From an uncultured Bacillota bacterium (GTDB taxonomy: Bacteria > Bacillota_I > Bacilli_A > RFN20 > CAG-631): a stretch of 10,502 bases of DNA. Under the pieces are notes generated by a model. The model was not told the origin of the DNA, searched no databases, and saw only the letters and a list, made by a program, of their open reading frames with translations. Where the stretch lies: positions 1-10,502 of the forward strand of contig CAJJXN010000048.1 of assembly GCA_905197115.1 (NCBI GenBank), written 5' to 3'. The translations under genes were made by a program, and so were the position numbers. Of the stretch, positions 1-6,581 are shown one piece after another. Numbering within the stretch: the first letter of the stretch is position 1; every line of letters begins with the position of its first letter.

Positions 1-114
1 TTGCAATTATTTCATCAAGAAGATTTTCCAAGTATAAAAATAGGCAGAAAATTTTGGATAAAAGCTGATTGTTTAAATGAATTTTTAAGCCATAAAAGAA
101 TTATGGTCGAATAA
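1..114 (+). CDS. Excisionase-like small DNA-binding protein, C-terminal part (5' end outside window)
   Basis: Frame 1 is open from the window edge to a TAA at 112-114, giving 37 residues. The visible sequence contains FPSIKIGRKFWIKADCLNEF, the usual end of a MerR/excisionase-type winged helix-turn-helix: a wing of the form 'kiGrkfwI' followed by a helix 'd.lneFl'. Proteins of this family (Tn916 Xis-like) bind DNA near attachment sites and direct an integrase towards excision. An integrase-like gene follows on the same strand about 150 bp downstream, the standard xis-int order of Gram-positive integrative elements, and this supports the call. The leading TTG is probably an internal Leu codon rather than the start, because the N-terminal helices of the fold are missing. 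The assignment rests on a short fragment plus context. Confidence 0.55.
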   Translation: MQLFHQEDFPSIKIGRKFWIKADCLNEFLSHKRIMVE

Positions 115-121
115 AAAAGAA

Positions 122-152
122 AGAAGACTTAATCTAGCACATTAAATCTTCT
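122..152 (+). terminator. Hairpin just after the excisionase-like gene (weak terminator or leader stem)
   Basis: AGAAGACTTAAT (122-133) pairs with ATTAAATCTTCT (141-152) over 12 positions with one C/A mismatch and a 7-nt loop. It lies 8 nt after the stop codon of the upstream gene. There is no T-run after the stem, so it may be a weak terminator, an RNA-stabilising 3' end, or the first stem of the structured region before the integrase-like gene. Confidence 0.4.
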
Positions 153-156
153 AGTA

Positions 157-258
157 AACAGGAAATACCCTGTTCGATATAATTGTAAAATAATTATACT
201 ACCAATTTAAAAATTGAGCAAGGTATTTCCTCAAAAAATTTAAGAAATGGAGGAAATA
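157..258 (+). promoter_or_regulatory. Structured leader with competing pairings that can sequester the integrase RBS
   Basis: Several perfect inverted repeats follow each other. AACAGG 157-162 pairs with CCTGTT 169-174. TATAATT 178-184 pairs with AATTATA 192-198. CAATTT 203-208 pairs with AAATTG 211-216. Segment A (AGGAAATACC, 160-169) is complementary to segment B (GGTATTTCCT, 222-231). Segment B, as TATTTCCTC 224-232, is also complementary to segment C (GAGGAAATA, 250-258), which contains the ribosome-binding site of the next gene. A and C therefore compete for B, and the 157-174 hairpin competes with A:B. This is the logic of a translational attenuator, read directly from complementarity; function is inferred. 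A promoter with -10 TATAAT at 178-183 and a weak -35 (TAAACA, 155-160) is also possible in this stretch. Confidence 0.45.
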
Positions 259-260
259 TT

Positions 261-881
261 ATGAGTAATAAAGGCTATACAGTTGGAACATATATAATAA
301 AAACAGAAAAAAAGAACTCTGAATTATCTATGTGTCCTATATGTAAGAAATGCAAAGATAGATCTGTTTGTCAAAATAGAAAAAATAAAAAATCAATGAA
401 TAATTGTGATAAATGTAGAAAATGTAAAAATGCTGATAAATGCGACAAGTTCTATATTAATGAACAACATAAAGCAACTTTAACAATAGGAAAAGATATA
501 GAAACAGGAGAAGTAATTAGAAAAACATTTACTGCTAAAACACAAGAAGAAGCATTAGATAAAATGTATAAATACAAATTAGAAATGAAAAGGTCTGGTT
601 GTTCTATTGAATTGAAAAGAACAGAAAAAACAATAGCAATTTTAGCAAAAGAAATTGAAGATTCAAAATATAGAATGGGAAAAACGAAAGCAAATGCTTA
701 CAATACTAATATGTCAACATTAGAAAGAATTAAAAAGCATAAATTTGCAAATATTCCAATAGAAAAAGTAACAAAAAAACAAATTGAAGACTTTTTACAG
801 GAAGAAAGAGTAAAGTCAAATTCTACTATAAAAAAAGATTATAGAATATATATAAGAGCCATTAAAGAAGAAAATAAATAA
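261..881 (+). CDS. Cys-rich integrase-like protein: DNA-binding and core-binding domains only, no catalytic domain
   Basis: The 206-residue protein resembles the N-terminal half of a tyrosine recombinase of integrative elements. Residues 25-61 hold two copies of C-x2-C-x2-C-x5-C (Cys25/28/31/37 and Cys49/52/55/61), probably metal-binding. Residues ~70-108 look like an AP2-type arm-DNA-binding beta sheet ('ATLTIGKDIETGEVIRKTF'). Residues ~122-204 look like the helical SAM-like core-binding domain ('NIPIEKVTKKQIEDFL', then 'NSTIKKDYRIYIRAI'). Full-length relatives are usually about 350-400 residues and carry the R...H-x-x-R...Y domain. Here the frame stops where that domain should begin, and nothing in 882-1017 continues it. 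The GGAGG at 249-253 fits the ATG at 261. A terminator overlaps the stop codon, so the gene may be a remnant or a genuine short product. Without catalytic residues it cannot act as a recombinase alone; it could still bind att DNA. Confidence 0.7.
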   Translation: MSNKGYTVGTYIIKTEKKNSELSMCPICKKCKDRSVCQNRKNKKSMNNCDKCRKCKNADKCDKFYINEQHKATLTIGKDIETGEVIRKTFTAKTQEEALDKMYKYKLEMKRSGCSIELKRTEKTIAILAKEIEDSKYRMGKTKANAYNTNMSTLERIKKHKFANIPIEKVTKKQIEDFLQEERVKSNSTIKKDYRIYIRAIKEENK

Positions 882-918
882 AAAAGACTGTAAAAATAAA
901 AATTCTGCAGTCTTTTTT
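881..918 (+). terminator. Strong rho-independent terminator after the integrase-like gene
   Basis: AAAAAGACTG (881-890) pairs perfectly with CAGTCTTTTT (908-917), with a 17-nt loop and a T-run at the end. The stem begins at the last base of the stop codon. The A-run on the other side makes it bidirectional, so it can also stop transcription of the minus-strand membrane-protein gene that ends at 1018; no better terminator lies between them. Confidence 0.8.
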
Positions 919-1017
919 ATCCTAACATTGATATATTAATAGTTTTGATACTATTTTAATAATTTTTTTGTATACTCATTTCTATCTATTAATTCAAAAA
1001 AATCTTATATAAAACTT

Positions 1018-2928
1018 TTAATCAATAAGAGCATAATCAGAAGTATTAATGTTAAAAGGATTATCTTTATATGGTGTAAAGTGATATAAAGTATCCTCTG
1101 ATTCTACAATGAAACTATAGTCCATATATTCATATACATCCTCTTTTTGTATAATATAAATATTAGTTATTTTATACTCTATTTCATTTATCTTATGATT
1201 AATTACTGTGGTAATCTCATTATTTTCAATAGACCAAGAAATAACTTCATCGTAGTAAGTTCCCAAATAACCCACTACAGGATAATAATCATCTGGTAAC
1301 CCAAAAGAATTTTTATTCCTTTCACTAAAATAATAATTTGAATCATTACCAAGTCTGTAAGTTGTACTATAATAATCCCCACTAGGTAAATCATCACTTA
1401 TATAATCAAAACGTTCATGTTTTTTAATAGAAACTCCTGAAGGAGCATTACTAATAAAATCTTTTGTTTCTAAAGCATTATTATAAATTTCTAAAGAATC
1501 ATACTCAAGTAATATTTCACTATCACTATCTCTAACATAATATATCGTATTTCCATTTTTTGTAATACTTCCCGTTACATCATAATACTCAATAACTCCA
1601 TTTTGAAATCCTTTCATGTTTATCGTTTGGAAATCAAAGTTAAGCGTTTCATAAGCTGTTACTATTAATCTTTCCATTTCATTAACATTATCAGGATTAT
1701 TAGTATATTCAATAATATTACTAAAATTCAAAGAGTTATTAACTTTAAATGTAAATTTTGTTTTCGTATTTTTATAGGTCATAAAAGATAAGGCAGAAGG
1801 TTTATTATTATGAGAATTTAAATCAAAAACATAAGTAATTATAGTATTATCCTTTTCATTTATTGTAAGGGTTAATTTTTTATCGCTAGAATCCATGTTT
1901 TTTTCTGCTTTTTTATATTTTTTAGAAGTCAATGCCAATAAGTTAGTTATATGTTTATTGAATTCATCGGAACGATCAAAAAGTGGTCCTACAGAAGATT
2001 TTTTTACTTTCAAACCTTCTTTAAAACGAAAGTCTTCATAGGTATATCTTAAACAATTTGTTCCACCAGAATCAACGATTAATGAATCATATATCATTAA
2101 ATTAGAATCTACTCTAGGATAATGCTTAGAATATAACCCTATCTTCGCATTTTTATCATATTCATAGTTTATAAGATAATCTTTTTTCGCATAAGTTCCT
2201 GAATAAGATAACTCAAATGAGTAATCTCGATAATCCGTTAAAGGTCCCAATTGCTTATCAAGACCTGGTATTTTTGAACTTTGGCTTGAAATTGAACTGC
2301 AAATTGTCACTATAATTAATAATATAAATGTTCCTGCAGAAAACAAATGATTCAATAAAGCTAATCTTATATTGAATATTGCTAAAATATCAAAAATAGC
2401 CATAACAATAAATGTCATAGGAATTATCCATGAACAAATTGGCACAGTTGGTATACAAATATATCTTAAAAAAAGAAAACTTAGAATTATCCAAGAAACC
2501 GTGTTTGATAAAAATCCTCCTGTTTCACTTGGTCGAAAATGAAAAACATATTCAGTCTCATCACATAAATGCCATTTTTCTTCTACTTTAAAAAGAACTA
2601 ATTTGTTTCTATCAATTTTAACCTCAAAAAAGCCTTCTCCCATCCAAGCAAACATCATCACTACCCAACAAATAATTGGTTTAAGAAGAACCAAAAACGC
2701 CTCATAAAAATGCATTGATGGCGATTCAATAAAAACATTTCTTGCTTGCAATGTGAAAATAAGTAAAAGTATTGCCGCCACGATTTGCAAAAATGGCAAC
2801 AATTTTCTTAAACTAGCAATAAAAGAAGCCACTAGATAAATTAATACAAAAATGCCTAAATACTTCGCGATTGTAATGAAAATTGAAGTCATTGATACAG
2901 TCATCAAATTCCATAAAATAAATTCCAT
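1018..2928 (-). CDS. Multi-pass membrane protein of unknown function with large beta-rich C-terminal region
   Basis: The 636-residue protein is not one I recognise. Hydrophobic segments at about 13-38, 43-60, 76-96, 142-160, 164-187 and 196-214 suggest six membrane passes. A charged segment at 101-135 separates the third and fourth. Residues ~215-636 are soluble, rich in Tyr, Asn, Asp and Ser, with alternating hydrophobic positions typical of beta structure and only one Cys; with six passes they would lie on the same side as the N-terminus. No catalytic motif, lipobox or sortase signal is visible. The ATG at 2928 is preceded by GAGGGGAA at good spacing on the minus strand. Composition is as AT-rich as the housekeeping genes. 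It stands alone: convergent with the integrase-like gene and divergent from the polymerase gene. A role as cell-envelope protein or element cargo is only a guess. Confidence 0.75.
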   Translation of the reverse strand: MEFILWNLMTVSMTSIFITIAKYLGIFVLIYLVASFIASLRKLLPFLQIVAAILLLIFTLQARNVFIESPSMHFYEAFLVLLKPIICWVVMMFAWMGEGFFEVKIDRNKLVLFKVEEKWHLCDETEYVFHFRPSETGGFLSNTVSWIILSFLFLRYICIPTVPICSWIIPMTFIVMAIFDILAIFNIRLALLNHLFSAGTFILLIIVTICSSISSQSSKIPGLDKQLGPLTDYRDYSFELSYSGTYAKKDYLINYEYDKNAKIGLYSKHYPRVDSNLMIYDSLIVDSGGTNCLRYTYEDFRFKEGLKVKKSSVGPLFDRSDEFNKHITNLLALTSKKYKKAEKNMDSSDKKLTLTINEKDNTIITYVFDLNSHNNKPSALSFMTYKNTKTKFTFKVNNSLNFSNIIEYTNNPDNVNEMERLIVTAYETLNFDFQTINMKGFQNGVIEYYDVTGSITKNGNTIYYVRDSDSEILLEYDSLEIYNNALETKDFISNAPSGVSIKKHERFDYISDDLPSGDYYSTTYRLGNDSNYYFSERNKNSFGLPDDYYPVVGYLGTYYDEVISWSIENNEITTVINHKINEIEYKITNIYIIQKEDVYEYMDYSFIVESEDTLYHFTPYKDNPFNINTSDYALID

Positions 2929-3358
2929 AATATCTTTCCCCTCTCTTTATTATATAATAATTAGATTATCTCTAATAAAATCAAAGTTTAAAAATGTCAC
3001 TAGTAAACAATAAAACTTTACACATTTATATTCTTATCCATAGCACACTAATTATATTTCATTTCTCCATAATCTTTCAAATTGTCCATAAATGTTACCC
3101 ATTTTCATTTGTTGCCAACACTTCCTTTTTGGTCATCTAACCAAATTAACCGACTTTTTGTAATCTTGAGTTAAGTTTCATCTCAAGCAATAAATCACAT
3201 CCATTTTTATTTATTATAAACTATATTTAGGAGCAATTCAAACAAATGAATATAATCTTACAATCAAAAATTTCAAAAGAAAACACGTTAAAAAAATATA
3301 TATAGTGAATAATCTTTCCTCTTTATTTCCAAAATATAAATATAAAGGGGCGATTTTT
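2929..3358. other. Non-coding region between divergent genes
   Basis: No convincing gene is visible. On the minus side, near the membrane-protein gene, there is a -10-like TATAAT at 2954-2949 and a dyad ATTAGA-TTATC-TCTAAT at 2960-2976, a possible operator. Two further short stems are TTTGGT/ACCAAA (3128-3145) and CTTGAG/CTCAAG (3165-3187); neither is followed by a T-run. On the plus side TATAAT at 3251-3256 could be the -10 of the polymerase gene but lacks a clear -35. I found no Bacillus-type LexA box (GAAC-N4-GTTC) here. Confidence 0.5.
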
Positions 3359-3361
3359 TTG
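3344..3361 (+). promoter_or_regulatory. Ribosome-binding site that selects a TTG start for the polymerase
   Basis: AAAGGGG at 3344-3350 is followed by eight bases and an in-frame TTG at 3359. The upstream in-frame GTG at 3305 has only an A/T run before it and no Shine-Dalgarno sequence. Starting at 3359 gives MYLCIDLKSFYASVE, where Y-family proteins usually begin: a few residues before the first catalytic Asp. Confidence 0.75.
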
Positions 3362-4606
3362 TATTTATGCATTGATTTAAAAAGTTTTTATGCTTCTGTA
3401 GAGTGCATTGAACGCAACTATAATCCTTTAACCACTCCTTTAGTAGTCGCAGATGCCTCAAAAGGAAAAGGAAGTATTTGTTTAGCCATCTCTCCTGCAT
3501 TAAAAAATAAAGGTGTTCGTAATCGTTGCCGTCTTTATGAAATTCCAGAAACGATATTTTATATCATCGCTAAGCCTAGAATGAAAAAATATATTGAATA
3601 TTCCGCTAGAATCTATCGTATATTTTTACAATTTGTAGCGAAAGAAGATATTCATGTTTATTCAATTGACGAATCTTTTATTTATATTCAACCTTATTTG
3701 CATTTATATAAAAAAACACCGATAGAAATGGGAAAAATAATAATTGAAGAAATTTTCAAACAAACCAAATTAATTGCAACTTGTGGAGTAGGAAGCAATC
3801 TTTTCTTAGCAAAAGTAGCACTTGATTTGCTAGCTAAAAATAGTAAAGATGGCATCGCATTTTTAAATGAACCTCTTTTTAAAGAAAAACTTTGGGACTA
3901 CACTCCTTTATCCGATTTTTGGCAAATTGGAGTAAAAAGTGAAAAACGTTTAAATAAATTACATCTATATACTTTAAAAGATATTGCCTTCGCGCCTCAA
4001 GAAATATTATTTGATGAATTTAAAAGCAATGCGATTGAATTAATTGAACATGCTTGGGGAAAAGAATCAACAACCATGAAAGACATTAAAAATTACGTAA
4101 CGAACGATCATTCCCTTTCTAGTGGACAAACTTTAGAAAGAGATTATTTTTATAATGAAGTTTTGCTGATCGTAAAAGAAATGGTTGAATTATTATCTCT
4201 TGATTTAATTCATCACCATTATGTAACAGATGGCATTAGCATTTCTATTAGTTATAGTCACCAATATAATATCAAGACTACACGAAAAGGTAAAAGATTA
4301 GATATAAAAACAAATTCTTATGAAATATTGAAAAAAGAAATTTTAGAACTATATCAATTGTCTACTCATAAAAATATTCCTATACGAAAAATTCGTATTT
4401 CATTTCATGTTATCAACGATTCTTTTGAACAATATCATTTACTTTTTGATGAAAAAAAGATTCTTAAAGAAAAAAAATTACACGAAACTATCGATAAAAT
4501 TAAGGATAAACATGGAAAATCAGCAATTATTCGAGGAATGAATTTACAAAAAAATGCGACCACATTAAAAAGAAATAAACAGATAGGAGGTCACAATGAA
4601 TCATAA
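3359..4606 (+). CDS. Y-family DNA polymerase (UmuC/DinB type, UvrX-like)
   Basis: A 415-residue translesion polymerase that copies past damaged template bases. Numbered from the TTG start, the palm carries catalytic Asp6 in 'IDLKSFYASVE' and the 'SIDE' motif with Asp104-Glu105. 'GVGSNLFLAKVALDLLAK' at ~143-160 and the helix-hairpin-helix-like 'WQIGVKSEKRLNKL' at ~188-201 form the thumb region. The rest is the little finger, ending in 'ATTLKRNKQIGGH', a C-terminal signature of the Gram-positive UmuC/UvrX branch rather than classical DinB. Length is normal for the branch. No beta-clamp peptide was identified with certainty. It overlaps the following YolD-like gene by 11 bp, so the two are translationally coupled. 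Relatives occur on chromosomes, phages and plasmids, so proximity to integrase remnants may reflect mobility. SOS control is not evident, as no LexA box was found. Confidence 0.93.
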   Translation: MYLCIDLKSFYASVECIERNYNPLTTPLVVADASKGKGSICLAISPALKNKGVRNRCRLYEIPETIFYIIAKPRMKKYIEYSARIYRIFLQFVAKEDIHVYSIDESFIYIQPYLHLYKKTPIEMGKIIIEEIFKQTKLIATCGVGSNLFLAKVALDLLAKNSKDGIAFLNEPLFKEKLWDYTPLSDFWQIGVKSEKRLNKLHLYTLKDIAFAPQEILFDEFKSNAIELIEHAWGKESTTMKDIKNYVTNDHSLSSGQTLERDYFYNEVLLIVKEMVELLSLDLIHHHYVTDGISISISYSHQYNIKTTRKGKRLDIKTNSYEILKKEILELYQLSTHKNIPIRKIRISFHVINDSFEQYHLLFDEKKILKEKKLHETIDKIKDKHGKSAIIRGMNLQKNATTLKRNKQIGGHNES

Positions 4607-4898
4607 AAAAGGCAAACAATATCAACCCTTTGATGCTTTAAAAGGCTTTAAAGAAGAATTAAAAAAACAAGAAATCATAAAGCAAGATAAGCCTATTTTA
4701 TCCATTGATCAACAAGAAGAAATCAATCAAATATTAACTTCATTACAATTAAATGATTTTATTTCAATATGTTTTTTTTATCAAAACCAAATAAAATATT
4801 TACAAGGTATTATATCTAAATTAAATTACGACTTAAGATATTTGATTGTTTGTGAACAAAAAATTCAATTTAATCAATTTATTAAAATAAAAAAGTGA
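4596..4898 (+). CDS. YolD-like protein paired with the Y-family polymerase
   Basis: The 100-residue protein has the YolD-like layout: an N-terminal 'PFDALKGFKEEL' segment, a linker, then a small beta-rich domain beginning at 'LSIDQQEEINQIL' and running through 'NDFISICFFYQNQIKYLQGIISKLNYDL' to a final 'IQFNQFIKI' strand. YolD-like proteins are characteristically encoded beside UmuC/UvrX polymerases in Firmicutes and are thought to be functional counterparts of UmuD; their exact biochemistry is not settled. The ATG lies inside the last codons of the polymerase gene. Its GGAGG (4586-4590) encodes the two glycines of the polymerase's C-terminal IGGH motif, so the overlap is tightly constrained. 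The stop codon lies inside a terminator stem. Sequence match and context together make the call firm. Confidence 0.85.
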   Translation: MNHKKGKQYQPFDALKGFKEELKKQEIIKQDKPILSIDQQEEINQILTSLQLNDFISICFFYQNQIKYLQGIISKLNYDLRYLIVCEQKIQFNQFIKIKK

Positions 4899-4915
4899 TA
4901 TTCCATCACTTTTTT
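4889..4915. terminator. Perfect bidirectional terminator shared by the converging genes
   Basis: AAAAAAGTGAT (4889-4899) and ATCACTTTTTT (4905-4915) are perfect 11-bp arms around the loop ATTCC. The T-run on either strand makes it intrinsic in both directions. The stop TGA of the YolD-like gene (4896-4898) lies in one arm, and the stop of asnS (complement of 4914-4916) starts in the other, so there is no intergenic DNA outside the hairpin. Confidence 0.9.
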
Positions 4916-6308
4916 AAAACATACAATTTTTTACCGTTCTTGGGAAAGGAATAACATCACGAATGTTTTGCATACCAGTTAAATACATAACCATTCTTTC
5001 AAATCCTAAACCAAACCCTGCACTTTTTGCTCCACCAAAGCGTCTTAAATCTAAATACCATTCTAAACCTTTGGTATTCATATTTAATTCTTGCATACGT
5101 TTGATTAAAGCGTCGTAATTTTCTTCTCTTTGAGAACCACCAACTAATTCTCCAATATGTGGAACTAATAAATCACATGCTGCTACTGTTTTCCCATCTG
5201 GGTTTATCTTCATATAAAAAGATTTTAATTCTTTAGGGAAATCAATTAAAAACAATGGTCCATTTACGACTTGTTCACATAAATATTTTTCATGTTCTGA
5301 GTTTAAATCCATTCCCCAGAAAATATCTTTATTTTCAAACACATGACCTTGATCGACTGCTTCTTGTAATTTTTTAATTGCTTCTGTATAAGTCATTTTT
5401 GCAAATGTAGATTGACTTACTTTTTGTAGTCTTTCAAGCAATCCTTTATCAATCATTGTATTAAAGAAATTCATTTCTTCAGGACAATTTTCAATAACAT
5501 AATCAATGCAATATTTAACCATATCTTCAATTAATAACATATCATCTTCTAAATCAGCAAATGCCATTTCTGGTTCAATCATCCAAAATTCATTAGCATG
5601 ACGAACTGTATTTGATTTTTCTGCTCTAAAAGTTGGTCCAAAAGTATAAACATCTCTAAATGCTTGGGCAAAAGCTTCTGCATGAAGTTGGGCAGAAACT
5701 GTTAGACTTGCTTTTTTTCCAAAGAAATCGTTTTCATAGTCGCCATCATTGCGGGTGGTAACAGTAAAAGTTTCACCGGCTCCTTCAGCATCGTTAGCTG
5801 TAATAATTGGTCCATGAACATAAACAAATCCTTGATTTTGGAAAAATTCATGAATTGCCATTGATAAAACGGAACGTACTCTAAAAACAGCTAAAAAGGT
5901 ATTGGCTTTTGGTCTTAAATGGGCAATTTCTCGAAGAAATTCAAAACTATGTCGTTTCTTTTGTAAAGGATAGTCTTCAGCACATTTAGCTAATAATTTT
6001 ATTTCTTTTGATAAAATTTCAAAAGGTTGTTTTCCACCCTCTGTAATTTTTAAACAACCCATTACATGAATCGCATCCCCTGTATTTAAAGACGAATAAA
6101 GATCAAATCCTGCTTCATCTTTTGTATATACAATTTGAACATTTCTAAAATAAGATCCGTCATTTAATTCAATAAAACCAATATGACCATTATTTCGATT
6201 TGTTCGAACCCAACCTTCAAGTTCTACATATTCTAATGAATCTTTTTGAGAGTGTAAGTCACCTAAAACAATGTCATACAATTCTCTTGCTGTAACAAAT
6301 TCTACCAT
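4914..6308 (-). CDS. asnS: Asparaginyl-tRNA synthetase
   Basis: The 464-residue class IIb aminoacyl-tRNA synthetase charges tRNA-Asn with asparagine using ATP in the cytoplasm. The N-terminal OB fold (~28-105) binds the anticodon ('VELEGWVRTNR'). Motif 1 surrounds 'AIHEFFQNQGFVYVHGPIIT' (151-170). Motif 2 is 'YTFGPTFRAEKSNTVRHANE' (221-240) with 'FWMIEPEMAF' after it. Motif 3 is 'GFGLGFERMVMYLTG' near the C-terminus, followed by 'IPFPRT'. 'SLTVSAQLHAEAFA' and the motif 2 context are AsnRS-like rather than AspRS-like, and the upstream T-box carries an Asn specifier, which independently supports the substrate. Length is normal. AGGAGGGA (complement of 6314-6321) precedes the ATG. It follows recR on the same strand but has its own promoter and leader. 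Confidence 0.97.
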   Translation of the reverse strand: MVEFVTARELYDIVLGDLHSQKDSLEYVELEGWVRTNRNNGHIGFIELNDGSYFRNVQIVYTKDEAGFDLYSSLNTGDAIHVMGCLKITEGGKQPFEILSKEIKLLAKCAEDYPLQKKRHSFEFLREIAHLRPKANTFLAVFRVRSVLSMAIHEFFQNQGFVYVHGPIITANDAEGAGETFTVTTRNDGDYENDFFGKKASLTVSAQLHAEAFAQAFRDVYTFGPTFRAEKSNTVRHANEFWMIEPEMAFADLEDDMLLIEDMVKYCIDYVIENCPEEMNFFNTMIDKGLLERLQKVSQSTFAKMTYTEAIKKLQEAVDQGHVFENKDIFWGMDLNSEHEKYLCEQVVNGPLFLIDFPKELKSFYMKINPDGKTVAACDLLVPHIGELVGGSQREENYDALIKRMQELNMNTKGLEWYLDLRRFGGAKSAGFGLGFERMVMYLTGMQNIRDVIPFPRTVKNCMF

Positions 6309-6325
6309 CTTTTTCCCTCCTAAAA

Positions 6326-6540
6326 TAAAAAAACGTTCCTTCTCTAGGAACGTAATAAACGCGGTGCCATCCTAGTTCATAATAATAAATATTATGCCCT
6401 TTGCTCTTTAACGCAGATTTACGAGATGTTTTTAGCATCTAGCGATAAAAGTGTTCGAAGAATAAACTACTAATGGTTTTCTTTCACCCTACAAAACTCG
6501 CTTTGCACTTTCATTTATTTTCATCTTTTATCATAGCTTT
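6326..6540 (-). promoter_or_regulatory. T-box riboswitch (tRNA-Asn) controlling asnS
   Basis: On the minus strand the leader contains the T-box sequence AGGATGGCACCGCG (complement of 6360-6373). The Stem I base pairs GATAAAAG (6532-6525) with CTTTTATC (6451-6444). An AAC triplet (6455-6453) sits just before the 3' arm, in the specifier position, and reads Asn. The terminator is ACGTTCCT-AGAGA-AGGAACGT plus a T-run (6353-6326). The alternative antiterminator pairs CTAGGA (6375-6370) with TCCTAG (6349-6344), breaking the terminator. The UGGC of the bulge (complement of 6366-6369) matches a tRNA ending in GCCA, as expected for tRNA-Asn with discriminator G. Uncharged tRNA-Asn should therefore permit read-through into asnS. 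Confidence 0.95.
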
Positions 6541-6546
6541 AACTAT

Positions 6547-6574
6547 ATTATAAATTAAAGTGTTTAAAATACAA
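6547..6574 (-). promoter_or_regulatory. Sigma-A promoter of the T-box/asnS unit
   Basis: TTGTAT (complement of 6569-6574) and TATAAT (complement of 6547-6552) are separated by 16 bp. Transcription would begin near 6540, a few bases before Stem I. The promoter begins only 8 bp after the recR stop, and no terminator lies between, so recR transcripts may also enter the T-box. Confidence 0.7.
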
Positions 6575-6581
6575 GCAAAAT

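Noticed and set aside
171..180. TGTTCGATAT, resembling the T-loop of a tRNA
   Set aside because: No flanking T-stem, anticodon arm or acceptor stem can be formed; it is part of the leader hairpins.
3246..3305. Possible 19-codon leader ORF (ATG at 3246, stop TAG at 3303) with AGGAG 12 bases before it, upstream of the polymerase gene
   Set aside because: The spacing is long, the peptide has no recognisable feature, and the putative -10 TATAAT lies inside it, so it may not even be transcribed.
2929..3358. LexA/DinR box for SOS control of the polymerase
   Set aside because: No GAAC-N4-GTTC sequence was found by eye in the upstream region.
3288..3500. Minus-strand ORF of 70 codons opposite the start of the polymerase gene
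   Set aside because: It is antisense to the conserved catalytic N-terminal region, has no ribosome-binding site of note and has a low-complexity sequence.
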